DNA of 64,000 nucleotides from Nocardia brasiliensis NBRC 14402 (GCF_000308475.2 NZ_BAFT02000027.1:1-64000), one strand, 5' to 3'; positions 53,068 through 62,249 are shown, numbered from the stretch's first letter. A program made the numbers and translations. The notes: a model not told the origin generated them from the sequence alone.

Positions 53068-54255
53068 ATGAACCCATTTCGGCGCAATGGCACAAGGGCG
53101 GCCCGGTCGGCGCTCGTGATGGGCGCGGTACTCGCCGCGGCCGCGTGCGGCGGGGAGACGTCGGTGAGTGCGCCGACTCCCGGCCACGCGGCGCCGCCCG
53201 CACTCGCCGCCGCGTTGGATCGCGTGGTGCAGAGCGGGATTCCCGGGGTGCAGGTCGTCCTCGACGGCCCCGGCGGGCATCGGGTCTACACCGCGGGCGT
53301 CGGCGACATCGGCACGGGTGCGCCGTTCCAAGACGACGCACTCGTCCGGATCGGCAGCAACACAAAGACTTTCGTCGCGACGGTGGTGCTCCAGCTGGTC
53401 GCCGAGGGCAAGGTGGACCTGGCCGCGCCGATCGAGCGCTACCTGCCCGGGGTGGTGCAGGGCAACGGCAACGACGGCAACCGGGTCACGGTGCGCCAGC
53501 TCTTGCAGCACACCAGCGGCCTGCCCGACTACCTCGGCCGCGGCAACGGCACCAGCATCGACCGGGACGGCCCGGCGCAGCTCGACCCGGACGAAGACGC
53601 CATCCGGACACAGCATTTCGAGGCCGCGGAGCTGGTTCGCAACGCGATGACCATGCCGCCGAACTTCGAGCCCGGCGCGAAATCGGTGTACACCAACACC
53701 AATTACCTGCTGCTCGGCATGCTCATCGAACGCGTCACCGGACGGCCCTACATCGACGAGATCACCAACCGGATCATCACCCCGCTCGGACTGAAGTCCA
53801 CCTACTCCCCCGCCGCCGGCGAGCGCACGCTGCGCGATCCGCATCCGCGTGGCTACCACGTCCGAGAGGGCAAGCAGATCGATTTCACCGAGCTGGACCC
53901 GTCCTGGGGCGGCGCGGCGGGCGCGATGGTCGCCAGCAACGCGGACCTCAACACGTTCACGGTCGCGCTGCTGTCCGGAAAGCTGCTGCCGCCTGCGCAA
54001 TTGGCGCAAATGCAGCAGACGGTGCCGTTCGACCGGATGCCCGGCGCCGGTTACGGCCTCGGCCTGATCCATCGGACGACCTCGTGCGGCAAGGAGGTCT
54101 GGGGCCACGGTGGCAGCATCCCCGGCTTCGGTACCCGCAACAGCGCCACGGCCGACGGGAAAGCGGTCGCCGTGGCGGTGAACCAGCTGCCGAACTCGGA
54201 CGAGTCGTCCGAGCTGATCGAGGCCGTGCTCGATACCGCCCTGTGCGCTCAGTGA
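53068..54255 (+). CDS. lipoprotein serine hydrolase, beta-lactamase/D-Ala-D-Ala carboxypeptidase family
   Basis: A 395-residue class C-type hydrolase. The N-terminus is a lipoprotein signal (basic start, hydrophobic core, LAAAAC with Cys27), so it is anchored outside the membrane. Active-site motifs: SNTK (Ser97, Lys100), the YTN (Tyr in VYTNTNY) and HGG (GHGGSIPGF). Such proteins act on D-amino-acid peptides, esters or beta-lactams. The start ATG at 53068 has AGGAGGA 13 bases upstream. Another lipoprotein hydrolase follows after 62 bases in the same direction, perhaps as a small operon. Confidence 0.92.
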   Translation: MNPFRRNGTRAARSALVMGAVLAAAACGGETSVSAPTPGHAAPPALAAALDRVVQSGIPGVQVVLDGPGGHRVYTAGVGDIGTGAPFQDDALVRIGSNTKTFVATVVLQLVAEGKVDLAAPIERYLPGVVQGNGNDGNRVTVRQLLQHTSGLPDYLGRGNGTSIDRDGPAQLDPDEDAIRTQHFEAAELVRNAMTMPPNFEPGAKSVYTNTNYLLLGMLIERVTGRPYIDEITNRIITPLGLKSTYSPAAGERTLRDPHPRGYHVREGKQIDFTELDPSWGGAAGAMVASNADLNTFTVALLSGKLLPPAQLAQMQQTVPFDRMPGAGYGLGLIHRTTSCGKEVWGHGGSIPGFGTRNSATADGKAVAVAVNQLPNSDESSELIEAVLDTALCAQ

Positions 54256-54317
54256 CCACACAGCTACCCGCTCCGCACCCGATTCCGGTGCGGCCGAACG
54301 ACATCGGAGGATCGACC

Positions 54318-55832
54318 GTGAATCGCACCCGCAGGCGCAGCGCCGTCGCGAGCGTCGCCGCCGGGTTGGCGCTCTGCGCCGGCCTGGCCGGCTGCACCGG
54401 CACCGACGCCAACGCCGAACCCCCTGCGCTGGAACGCTTCTACAGCCAGCAGCTCGACTGGAAGGCCTGCGACGACCCGAAACTCGCCCAAGCGGGCGCG
54501 CAGTGCACCGATGTCACGGTGCCACTGAATTACGCTGCCCCCCAGGGGACCACCACCACCGTCGCCATCTCCCGGCTCGCGTCTCCGGAACCCGCGAAAC
54601 GACGCGGCGTCATGCTGTCCAACCCCGGCGGCCCCGGCGGCCCCGGGCTCGACTTCATGCTCGGGGTCCGCGAGGCGATGACGCCCGACGTGCGCGCACA
54701 GTACGACCTCATCGGCATGGACCCGCGCGGCATCGGGCGCTCCGCGGCGATCAACTGCCACTGGCCGCGCGGCTTCGCGCTGGAGTCGGCCGGTGTCGAC
54801 GCCGCGAGTTACGCCGAATCCGTGGCCACCAACGCGGATTTCGCGGCGCGCTGCGCGGCGACCGAAGCGGCCAGGCTGCCGTACATCAGCACCCGCAACA
54901 CCGCGCGCGACATGGACGTGATCCGCGGCGCGCTCGGCGTCGACAAGGTCAGCTACTTCGGCACCTCGTACGGCACCTATCTGGGTGCCGTGTTCACCCA
55001 GATGTTCCCGCAGCGCAGCGACCGGATCGTGCTGGACAGTGCGGCGAATCCGGAGACCTACGGCCCGGTCGGCATGATGCAGGCCATGGGCCCGGCGAAC
55101 GAGGCCGCACTCGATCTCTGGGCCGACTGGGCCGCCGCGCACGACGGCGACTACCACTTCGGCGACTCCCGCGCCGCGGTGCGGGCCACCATCATGGATC
55201 TGATCCAGCGATCGGCACGGCAGCCGATTCGGCTGGGGGAGTTCGAGGTCGACGATCACATCGCGCCGATGCTGCTGTTCGTCGGGCTGGACGACGTGCG
55301 CAACTACGAACTGCTGGCAGGTCAGGTCCGCCAGCTCCGCGATGCGGCGAACGGTATACCCGTGCAACCCGACGACACGCTGCGGGAAAGCCTCGAGCAC
55401 ATTTTCAAGCCGGTCGAACAGGACGGTTCACCGCAGATGGCGGTGCTGTGCGGTGACGTCGCCGCACCCCGCGATCCGGCGTTCTACTTGCGCAATATCG
55501 AGGCGGCCCGGGCGAGCCAGCCGGTGTTCGGCGCGTTCGCCAACAACATCACCTCGTGCGCGTTCTGGGCGCCGCCGCTGGAACCGCCTACGGTGGTGGA
55601 CAATTCGGTGCCGAGCTTGATCCTGAACTCCACCGGCGACACCCGCACCGCGTACGAGGGCGCGCGCGTGCTGCACCAGAAGATGACCGGCTCGGCCTTC
55701 GTCACCCTGCAGGATGTGCCGATCCACTACATCTTCGGCCGCTACCCCAACACCTGCGCGTACGGCGCGGTGAACGCGTACCTGCGCGACGGCACGCTGC
55801 CCGCCGGGGAACTCACCTGTAAGGCGGACTAG
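54318..55832 (+). CDS. secreted lipoprotein alpha/beta hydrolase, tripeptidyl aminopeptidase (TAP)-like
   Basis: A 504-residue serine peptidase or esterase of the SlpD/TAP family. A lipoprotein signal ends at LAGC (Cys26). The N-terminal half has the hydrolase fold (SNPGGPGGPG oxyanion region; nucleophile elbow GTSYG with Ser217), and the C-terminus is the TAP-like domain (FAFANN..., VPSLILNSTGDTRTAYEGAR with the catalytic Asp, then VPIHYIFG with His). Streptomyces relatives remove tripeptides from secreted proteins. The GTG start has GGAGG seven bases upstream. A two-arm hairpin follows. Confidence 0.92.
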   Translation: MNRTRRRSAVASVAAGLALCAGLAGCTGTDANAEPPALERFYSQQLDWKACDDPKLAQAGAQCTDVTVPLNYAAPQGTTTTVAISRLASPEPAKRRGVMLSNPGGPGGPGLDFMLGVREAMTPDVRAQYDLIGMDPRGIGRSAAINCHWPRGFALESAGVDAASYAESVATNADFAARCAATEAARLPYISTRNTARDMDVIRGALGVDKVSYFGTSYGTYLGAVFTQMFPQRSDRIVLDSAANPETYGPVGMMQAMGPANEAALDLWADWAAAHDGDYHFGDSRAAVRATIMDLIQRSARQPIRLGEFEVDDHIAPMLLFVGLDDVRNYELLAGQVRQLRDAANGIPVQPDDTLRESLEHIFKPVEQDGSPQMAVLCGDVAAPRDPAFYLRNIEAARASQPVFGAFANNITSCAFWAPPLEPPTVVDNSVPSLILNSTGDTRTAYEGARVLHQKMTGSAFVTLQDVPIHYIFGRYPNTCAYGAVNAYLRDGTLPAGELTCKAD

Positions 55833-55839
55833 TCCGGAC

Positions 55840-55880
55840 GCGTGCAGGCCTGAATTCCACACGGGTTCAGGCCTTCACGC
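55840..55880. terminator. bidirectional hairpin between convergent genes
   Basis: AGGCCTGAA (55846-55854) pairs with TTCAGGCCT (55866-55874), extended by GCGTG/CACGC across one mismatch. It reaches into the last codons of the response-regulator gene and follows the TAP-like gene stop. Confidence 0.55.
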
Positions 55881-56519
55881 GTTCAGGTAGGCCAATACCG
55901 CGAGCACCCGGCGGTGCCCGACCTCCTCGGTGGACAGCCCCAACTTCGCGAAAATGCTCCGAATGTGTTTGTGCACAGCGCCTTCGCTGACCACCAGCCG
56001 CTCGGCGATGGTGCCGTTGTTGTGCCCCTCGGCCATCAAGGCGAGCACCTCCCGCTCCCGCGCGGTCAGCGCGGCAAGCGGGTCGTCGGCTTTGCGTCGC
56101 ACCAGCAGTTGCGAGATCACTTCGGGATCCATCGCGGTGCCGCCCGCCGCCACCCGGCGCAGCGAGTCGAGGAACCGGTCCACCTTCCCGACCCGTTCCT
56201 TGAGCAGATAGCCCACCCCGCCCAGGCCGTCGCCGAGCAGTTCGGCGGCGTAACTGTCCTCCACCCACGAGGAAAGAACCAGCACCGGCAGACCGGGATG
56301 CAGTTCGCGGGCGCGCACCGCGGCGCGCAGCCCGTCGTCGGTGAAGGTCGGCGGCATCCGGATGTCGACCACCACCGCGTCCGGCCGGTCCGCGGCCACG
56401 GCGGCGAGGAAGTCGTCGGCATTGCCGACCGCGGCGACCACCTCGATGCCCGCGGTGCTGAGCAAGAGCACCAGACCCTCCCGTAGCAGGGCGTCGTCCT
56501 CGGCGATCATGACCCGCAC
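55875..56519 (-). CDS. NarL/LuxR-type response regulator
   Basis: A 214-residue response regulator. The receiver domain has the acidic pocket (Glu7, Asp8, Asp9), phosphoacceptor Asp52 (VVDIRMPP) and the Lys in LLKERV. The C-terminal LuxR helix-turn-helix (LTAREREVLALMAEGHNNGTIAERLVVSEGAVHKHIRSIFAKLGL) starts near residue 148. The start is GTG at 56519, with GGAG five bases before; an ATG at 56510 overlaps the kinase stop (ATGA) but would remove the first beta strand. It pairs with the histidine kinase directly upstream. Confidence 0.93.
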   Translation of the reverse strand: MRVMIAEDDALLREGLVLLLSTAGIEVVAAVGNADDFLAAVAADRPDAVVVDIRMPPTFTDDGLRAAVRARELHPGLPVLVLSSWVEDSYAAELLGDGLGGVGYLLKERVGKVDRFLDSLRRVAAGGTAMDPEVISQLLVRRKADDPLAALTAREREVLALMAEGHNNGTIAERLVVSEGAVHKHIRSIFAKLGLSTEEVGHRRVLAVLAYLNA

Positions 56520-57763
56520 GGCAACTCCACCCGCAACACAGTAGGGCCACCCGCCGGGCTCGTCAGCACCATCCGTCCGTCGAGCGCCTCGGCGCGGCGG
56601 CGGATGCCGGCCAGTCCGCCGCCGTAGGTCTCGACCGCGCCGCCGACGCCGTCGTCGCGGACCTCGATGGTCAACAGCTCCGGCCGGCCGCCGAGCGCCA
56701 CGGTGATGCCCGCGGCCCCGGAATGTTTGGTCGCGTTGGTGAGCGCTTCGGTGATCACGAAGTAGGCGGCCGCCTCCACCGCGGCAGGCTGCCTGCCCAC
56801 CTCGGCCAACTCGAGCACGCACGGGATCGGGCTGCGCGCCGCGATCGCCGACACGGCGCTGACCAGGCCGCGATCGGACAGCACCGGCGGATAGACGTTG
56901 CGCACCACATCGCGCAGTTCGGCGAGCGCGGCCGTCGCGGTGTCCTGGGCTTTGCGCACCAGCTCGTGCGCCGCCGCCGGATTCTGTTCGCGCAGTTGAT
57001 CGGCCAGCCCGAGCTGCATGATCACCGCCGCGATCCGGGCCTGCGCGCCGTCGTGCAGGTCGCGTTCGATCCGGCGCAGTTCCGCACCGTGCGCGTCCAG
57101 CGCGGCCGCCCTGGTCGCGGTCAACGCGGCGACCCGATCGGCGAGCACGACCCCTTCGGCGGGGCCGAGCAGGGCGCGGGCCAGCTGCGCCTGCCACCGC
57201 GCCACCACCGGGACCAGCAGCGTCAAGCTGAGGAGCGGCAGGGTGAGCAGAGCGCTGAGCCATGCCGAGGGCCACGAGTTCACCGCGTAGCCGAAGGTCA
57301 TGAACTCCCCCGGCGGCAGGTGCTGCCACAGCGCCGGGGTCGCCAGCTGAACGAGCACCGACACCGGCAGCGCGACGGCGAAAACGCCCAGATAGATGCC
57401 GGTCAGACCGTGCGCGATCAGCCAGGCCACGTCGCGGCGGTTCGCCGGATCGGTGACCGCCGTGCGCACCCGCGAGCGCAACCCGCCGACGAGGGGCTGA
57501 TAGCTCTCCTCGATCGGTGTGCCGAGTCGCTGTGCCGCCCTGCGCCGTTCGAACGAGACCAGCGGCCGGACCACCCGGAGCGCCTCCGGTACCGCCGGGA
57601 TGCCGACCCCGATCAGGCAGAACGCGAGCACCAGGAGCAGGCCGATCACCGCGAACATCGCGGCCAGCGAGGTCACGCTGCCGACCGCCAGGTACCCGAT
57701 CGCCCCCGGCAACAGCCGTAGCCGTGCCAGCGCGGAACGCAGGACCTCTTTCACCCTCGTCAT
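56507..57763 (-). CDS. sensor histidine kinase, NarX/HisKA_3 type
   Basis: A 418-residue membrane sensor kinase. Hydrophobic segments at about 21-60 and 113-190 give four to five membrane helices (the Sensor-type domain). The dimerisation/phosphoacceptor helix is RIERDLHDGAQARI with His237. The ATP-binding domain follows, with NATKHSG, DDGVGG and GGGLAGIRRRAEALDGR. Its stop overlaps the response-regulator gene. Similar pairs in actinobacteria respond to cell-envelope stress; here the signal is unknown. Confidence 0.93.
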   Translation of the reverse strand: MTRVKEVLRSALARLRLLPGAIGYLAVGSVTSLAAMFAVIGLLLVLAFCLIGVGIPAVPEALRVVRPLVSFERRRAAQRLGTPIEESYQPLVGGLRSRVRTAVTDPANRRDVAWLIAHGLTGIYLGVFAVALPVSVLVQLATPALWQHLPPGEFMTFGYAVNSWPSAWLSALLTLPLLSLTLLVPVVARWQAQLARALLGPAEGVVLADRVAALTATRAAALDAHGAELRRIERDLHDGAQARIAAVIMQLGLADQLREQNPAAAHELVRKAQDTATAALAELRDVVRNVYPPVLSDRGLVSAVSAIAARSPIPCVLELAEVGRQPAAVEAAAYFVITEALTNATKHSGAAGITVALGGRPELLTIEVRDDGVGGAVETYGGGLAGIRRRAEALDGRMVLTSPAGGPTVLRVELPCGS

Positions 57764-57863
57764 GCTGTCAGAACATCAGTCCGCGAGCTGCGGACGGTCG
57801 CACCGACGGCCACCGCGCCGACCAACGAGCGGTCCGGCGCGGTGGCCACGGTGCCGGGTTCGG

Positions 57864-59678
57864 TCACGCAGAGCCTGAGCCGTCCGCCGGGCGGCGAGAA
57901 GCGTCGTCCCGCGCGCCGCCACGCTCCGGCGGTTCGATGACCTCGCCCCCGCCGAGCACCAGTCCCGCCTCATCGACCACGCGGGCCTCGCCGGCCGCGA
58001 CACTCTCGTCGTTCTCCGCCGCCGCGGCGGCGTGCGCAGCTTCGATACCACCCGTCATCCGCAGCGGCACCTCCCGCCAGAACAACACCAGGATCAGCGC
58101 GATCAGCGCGACACCGGTCGCCGACAGGAACACCGTCGACATCGAATCGGCGAAGCCGATCTTGAACGGCCGGGCCAGGTCGGGGCTCAGCTGCTGGATG
58201 ATCGAGCTGTCCTTCAGCACCTGTCCCGCGGCCGAAGTATCCTGCGCGAGTAGGCCTTTCGCCAGCGCGGCATCGGCCGGGTTGCTGCTGCGCGCACCCT
58301 CGACCACCGCGTGCTGGAACTGCGGATCGGCTGCGGCACTGCGCATTTCGTCCGAGATGTTCGGGGTCAGCTGCGCGAACAGGATGGACAGGAACACCGC
58401 GACACCGAGCGTGCCGCCGATCTGCCGGAAGAACGTGGCCGCGGCGGTCGACACACCCATGTCCTTGGGCGGCAACGCGTTCTGCAGGGCCAGGGTGAGC
58501 GGCTGCATCAGGTTGCCGAGGCCGAAACCGGTGCACGCCATGAAGATCATCGCGAGCCACAGCGGGCTGTCCGCGGTCAGATAGTGCAGCAGGAACAAGC
58601 CGAGCGTCAGCATGGTCGCGCCGATGATCGTGAAGGCACGGTAGCGGCCGGTCCGTGAAATCAACTGGCCGGACACGACTGAACCGGTCATCAGGCCGAG
58701 CACCATCGGCAGCATCTGCAGGCCGGCCAGCGTCGGGCTCGCCCCGCGCACCACCTGCAGGTACTGCGGCAGCAGCGAGATACCGCCGAACATGCCCGCG
58801 CCGACCACGAACGAGATCACCACGCCCAGTGCGAAAGTGCCGTTCTTGAAGATCCGCAGCGGGATCAGCGCCGCGTCCCGCAGGTTCTTCTCCACCAGCA
58901 CGAAGCCGATGATGCCGAGCCCGCCGATCACGTAGCAGGCGATGGAACGGCCACTGCCCCAACCCCATTCGCGTCCCTGCTCGGCGACCACGAGCAGCGG
59001 CGCCAGGCCGATCGCGAGCACCAGCACGCCCCACCAGTCCACCCGGTCGGTCGACTTCGGCCGCTTGGGCAGCTTCAGCACGCGCGACACCACGGCCAGC
59101 GCGATCAGGCCGATCGGCACGTTCACCAGGAACACCCAGCGCCAGCCGCTGACGCCGAGGATCGTCTGCTGTCCGGCGAGCACGCCGCCGAGCACCGGGC
59201 CGATCACGCTGGACGTGCCGAACACCGCGAGGAAGTAGCCCTGGTATTTGGCACGTTCGCGCGGGCCGACGATATCGCCGAGGATGGTCAGCGCCAACGA
59301 CATCAAACCGCCCGCGCCGATACCCTGCACCGCACGGAACGCCGCGAGCTGATACATCGACTGGGCCATCGTGCACAGCAGCGAACCGACGATGAAGATC
59401 GCGATGGCCAGCATGAAGAACTGCTTGCGGCCGAACATGTCGGACAACTTGCCGTACAGCGGGGTGGCCAGCGTCGCGGTGATCAAGTAGGCGGTGGTGG
59501 CCCACGCCTGCATCGAGTAACCGTTGAGGTCATCGGCGATGGTGCGGATGGCGGTGGAGACGATCGTCTGATCGAGCGCTGCCAGCAGCATCCCGAGCAT
59601 CAATCCGCTCAGGATCACCAGGATCTGACGATGGGTGAAAGCCGGGGGCGCTGCCGCGGTCGGCGCTGCTGCGGTCAT
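57864..59678 (-). CDS. MFS multidrug exporter, DHA2 (EmrB/QacA-like)
   Basis: A 604-residue exporter of the 14-helix DHA2 family. The first helix carries the conserved LDQTIVSTAIRTI motif, followed by GKLSDMFGRKQF (motif A). It has a long extracytoplasmic loop (about 430-500, rich in Asp/Ala/Ser) before the last helix, and a charged C-terminal tail of about 85 residues. The ATG at 59678 overlaps the MarR stop (ATGA), so it is controlled with the repressor. Family members pump dyes, antiseptics and drugs; substrate not known here. Confidence 0.93.
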   Translation of the reverse strand: MTAAAPTAAAPPAFTHRQILVILSGLMLGMLLAALDQTIVSTAIRTIADDLNGYSMQAWATTAYLITATLATPLYGKLSDMFGRKQFFMLAIAIFIVGSLLCTMAQSMYQLAAFRAVQGIGAGGLMSLALTILGDIVGPRERAKYQGYFLAVFGTSSVIGPVLGGVLAGQQTILGVSGWRWVFLVNVPIGLIALAVVSRVLKLPKRPKSTDRVDWWGVLVLAIGLAPLLVVAEQGREWGWGSGRSIACYVIGGLGIIGFVLVEKNLRDAALIPLRIFKNGTFALGVVISFVVGAGMFGGISLLPQYLQVVRGASPTLAGLQMLPMVLGLMTGSVVSGQLISRTGRYRAFTIIGATMLTLGLFLLHYLTADSPLWLAMIFMACTGFGLGNLMQPLTLALQNALPPKDMGVSTAAATFFRQIGGTLGVAVFLSILFAQLTPNISDEMRSAAADPQFQHAVVEGARSSNPADAALAKGLLAQDTSAAGQVLKDSSIIQQLSPDLARPFKIGFADSMSTVFLSATGVALIALILVLFWREVPLRMTGGIEAAHAAAAAENDESVAAGEARVVDEAGLVLGGGEVIEPPERGGARDDASRRPADGSGSA

Positions 59679-60181
59679 TTGTCGTTCTCCGTCTCGGTAA
59701 GGGCCTCGTCCCAGTTGCGGCGCATGGCGGCGATCATCTCCGGTCGCGTTCGCTCGAAATCGTCGACGAACTGCCGGAGCAGCTCGGCGAACTCGGCCCG
59801 GGTCTGCGGTGCCCACTTCGCCATCACCTTGCTCAGGTTGTCGTTGCGGCGTCGGCGGATCTGCTCCGCGACGGCGCGACCACGTTCGGTGACCACGAGC
59901 ACGGTCGCCCGGCCGTCCGCCGGGTCGGCCTGCCGCTCGACGAGCTGCCTGCCGACCAGCTGGGCCACCTGACGACTGACCGTCGACGCGTCCGAGTGCA
60001 GGGCGGCCGCGAGTTCGCCGGAGCGCATCGGTCCGTCGAAACACAGCCGGATCAGGGCGCCGAACGCGGCGGGATCCAGCCCGTCCTTGGTCCACATGCC
60101 GATCTGGGCCGCGGTGCGGTCCCGGATCCGCTGCAAACGGGTGAGCTGCATCGCGATCGTGTCGATCGTCTGGTCGTCCAC
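59675..60181 (-). CDS. MarR-family repressor of the exporter
   Basis: A 168-residue winged-helix regulator. The DNA-binding core is MRSGELAAALHSDASTVSRQVAQLVGRQLVERQADPADGRATVLVVTERG. The start is taken as GTG at 60181, since AAGGTGAGG lies just upstream; a TTG at 60208 would put the start inside a palindrome that looks like its operator. The exporter follows by ATGA overlap. Ligand unknown, probably one of the exporter's drugs. Confidence 0.92.
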   Translation of the reverse strand: MDDQTIDTIAMQLTRLQRIRDRTAAQIGMWTKDGLDPAAFGALIRLCFDGPMRSGELAAALHSDASTVSRQVAQLVGRQLVERQADPADGRATVLVVTERGRAVAEQIRRRRNDNLSKVMAKWAPQTRAEFAELLRQFVDDFERTRPEMIAAMRRNWDEALTETENDK

Positions 60182-60194
60182 ACCCTCACCTTTG

Positions 60195-60226
60195 CTTGCA
60201 TCAATCAACTAGTTGCGCGATGCAAG
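60195..60226. promoter_or_regulatory. 32-bp palindromic MarR operator candidate
   Basis: CTTGCATC-N3-CAACT meets AGTTG-N3-GATGCAAG: a 32-base inverted repeat, imperfect only at the two three-base spacers. It lies 14 bases upstream of the MarR start, in the position for autorepression of the repressor-exporter operon. Confidence 0.75.
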
Positions 60227-60269
60227 TATGCAGACGGAACCGGAACTGGGGCAAGCGATAGACGGCGCT

Positions 60270-61091
60270 TTACTCGCCCTTGAACTCAGGAGCCCGCTTC
60301 TCGAACACCGCCTTGATCGCCTCGGTGAGATCCTCCGAGGGCAGGAACGCGGAGTTCCACGCGGACACGTAGCGCAGTCCGGTGGCGACCTCGTTCTTGG
60401 TGCGCTGATCCAGCACATCCTTCACACCCTGCACCACCAGCGGCGGGTTCGCGGCGATCTCGCGTGCGGTGGCGTGTGCCGCGTCCAGCGCCGCGGCCTG
60501 ATCGGCGAACACGTCGTTGACCAGGCCGATCTTCTCCGCGCGGGCGGCGTCGATGTCCTTGCCCGTGTACGCCAGCTCGCGCAGATGCCCCTCGGAGATG
60601 ATGCCGGGCAGCCGGTGCAGTGAGCCGATATCGGCGACGATCGCGACCTTCGCCTCGCGCAGGCTGAACTTCGCCTCGGCGCTCGCGTAGCGGATGTCGA
60701 CCGCGGCGATCAGGTCCAGACCGCCGCCGATGCACCAGCCGGAGATCGCGGCGATCACCGGCTTGCGGCAGTCCGCCACCGCCGTCACCGCACCCTGCAT
60801 CTTGCGCAGCTCGACCAGGAATTCGGTGCGCGGCGCGGCCAGCGCGCGATCGCCCAGCAGCGGGCCGAACATGCCGCTCATCGCGGGCAGATCGAGGCCG
60901 TAGGAGAAATGCGGGCCCGCACCCGTCAGCACGATCGCGCGCACCTCCGGATCCGCGTCCAGCCCCTGGAAGATCTCCGGCAGCTCCCGCCAGAAATCCG
61001 GGCCCATCGCGTTGCCCTTGCCGGGACCCGTCAGCGTCACCTGCGCGACATGATCTTTGATCTCGACGGTAAATGCCTGCCAGTCAGTCAT
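60270..61091 (-). CDS. crotonase-family protein, dienoyl-CoA isomerase/enoyl-CoA hydratase-like
   Basis: A 273-residue crotonase-fold enzyme acting on acyl-CoA. The oxyanion-hole segments are GPHFSYGLDLPAM and GWCIGGGLDLIAAVD. The third block, REAKVAIVADIGSLHRLPGII, has the Asp-x-Gly-x-x-x-x-Leu-Pro layout of delta3,5-delta2,4-dienoyl-CoA isomerases (ECH1), so it may shift double bonds rather than add water. The N-terminus is fixed by a TACGCT box six bases before the ATG, suggesting a leaderless transcript. No other beta-oxidation genes are adjacent. Confidence 0.9.
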   Translation of the reverse strand: MTDWQAFTVEIKDHVAQVTLTGPGKGNAMGPDFWRELPEIFQGLDADPEVRAIVLTGAGPHFSYGLDLPAMSGMFGPLLGDRALAAPRTEFLVELRKMQGAVTAVADCRKPVIAAISGWCIGGGLDLIAAVDIRYASAEAKFSLREAKVAIVADIGSLHRLPGIISEGHLRELAYTGKDIDAARAEKIGLVNDVFADQAAALDAAHATAREIAANPPLVVQGVKDVLDQRTKNEVATGLRYVSAWNSAFLPSEDLTEAIKAVFEKRAPEFKGE

Positions 61092-61097
61092 TTGTAC

Positions 61098-61103
61098 AGC
61101 GTA
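61098..61103 (-). promoter_or_regulatory. -10 box, leaderless promoter of the crotonase gene
   Basis: Minus-strand TACGCT, then six bases, then the ATG at 61091, without a Shine-Dalgarno sequence. Confidence 0.45.
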
Positions 61104-61305
61104 TTCCAGAGGATGGAAGACGAACACACCTCTCCCGGGGCACACACCCTGACGCTTCGGCCACGACGCCCGCCGCACGGTGCCCCGGTGGCACCTGAAT
61201 CCTGTTAAAGCTGCGCAAAATTGTTGCAGTGCAGTAGTTCCGAGCCGGTAGTGCGCGGATCATGGAACCACGTCATCGAACCTCACTTTCGGCTCGGAGG
61301 CCACC

Positions 61306-61626
61306 ATGCTGATGCATCAGGGAATCGGTCTCGACCGGTTCAACGAATTTCCCCGCGCCCGCGCGATACACGCGCTTTTCGGCTGTTGCGGCAATGTCAC
61401 CTGGGCGACCGAACTCGCCGACGCCAGACCCTTCCCGGATCGGGACGCGCTGCTGGCCACCGCGGACATCGGCCTGCTCGCGCTCTCGCCGGACGATCTG
61501 GATCGAGCGTTCGAAGCGGTTGCACACGAACAAGTCTCGGACCACAGCGTGTCCGAGCTGGCACGTTGCACGCACGCGCGGATCGCACAACTGCTCGGGC
61601 CGAGCGAGGGCTATCCGGAATACTGA
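61306..61626 (+). CDS. short OHCU-decarboxylase-like protein (truncated)
   Basis: A 106-residue protein. Residues 8-75 (GLDRFNEFPRARAIHALFGCCGNVTWATELADARPFPDRDALLATAD) match the N-terminal half of OHCU decarboxylase (2-oxo-4-hydroxy-4-carboxy-5-ureidoimidazoline decarboxylase, uric acid pathway). The family is usually about 165 residues and has a HPRIG motif after this region; neither is present here, and the gene ends after a short unrelated-looking tail. So it is either a shortened family member with another role, or a remnant. It has GGAGG six bases before the ATG. No uricase or allantoin genes are nearby. Confidence 0.75.
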   Translation: MLMHQGIGLDRFNEFPRARAIHALFGCCGNVTWATELADARPFPDRDALLATADIGLLALSPDDLDRAFEAVAHEQVSDHSVSELARCTHARIAQLLGPSEGYPEY

Positions 61627-61646
61627 CGCATTCCCCGCGATCGCTC

Positions 61647-61652
61647 TACTCT
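61647..61652 (+). promoter_or_regulatory. -10 box, leaderless promoter of the YbaK-like gene
   Basis: TACTCT, then seven bases, then the ATG at 61660; no Shine-Dalgarno sequence. Confidence 0.5.
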
Positions 61653-61659
61653 GGTTTTC

Positions 61660-62136
61660 ATGCGCAGGTCGACATTGCCACCGATCGCCTGCCGAGTCGC
61701 GGACACCCTCATCGCCCGAGGCCATCACGGTGTCATTGTGACCCAGCCGGCCCCGACGCCCACTGTCGCGGACGCGGCGCGCGCACTCGGCGTCGAGGTG
61801 GGGGCCATCACGACCGCGGCGGTGTTCCTGCTGGACGAGGATCCCGTGCTGCTGCTGGTTTCCGGCGCGCACGAGGTGGACCTGGCCGCGACCGGAAAAC
61901 GACTGGAGGGCACGCTCACCCCGGCGCCCGCCGAGCTGGTCCGGCAGGTGACCGGCCAGCCGATCGGCGGGGTCGCCCCCGTCGGCCATCCCACCAACCT
62001 GCCCACCTGGGTGGATTCGGAACTATCCCGGCATCGCGAGGTGTGGGCCGCGGGCGGGCATCCGAACACTGTGTTCCGCACCTCTTTTCACGAGTTGGTG
62101 CGCATCACCGCGGGCCTGCCCATCGACGTCGTATAG
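61660..62136 (+). CDS. YbaK/aminoacyl-tRNA deacylase-like editing protein
   Basis: A 158-residue YbaK-fold protein. Such proteins remove wrongly attached amino acids (often Cys, Ala or Pro-tRNA products) from tRNA. Seen: the GGVAPVGHPTNLP loop and AAGGHPNTVFRTSFHELVRIT near the C-terminus, the conserved Gly-rich substrate pocket. The usual catalytic Lys region (VFLLDEDPVLLLVSGAHEVDL, GKRL) is present. The specific tRNA is unknown. Confidence 0.88.
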   Translation: MRRSTLPPIACRVADTLIARGHHGVIVTQPAPTPTVADAARALGVEVGAITTAAVFLLDEDPVLLLVSGAHEVDLAATGKRLEGTLTPAPAELVRQVTGQPIGGVAPVGHPTNLPTWVDSELSRHREVWAAGGHPNTVFRTSFHELVRITAGLPIDVV

Positions 62137-62249
62137 GCAGCGCGCGCACCGGCTTTCACCAGTCCTCTCGGCGTGCCATGCGGTGTGCGAGGTCGAAGGT
62201 TCGGGCGGAAACCCCCGGGCGGGGGAACGCGAAGCGGACGAACCCGGCG

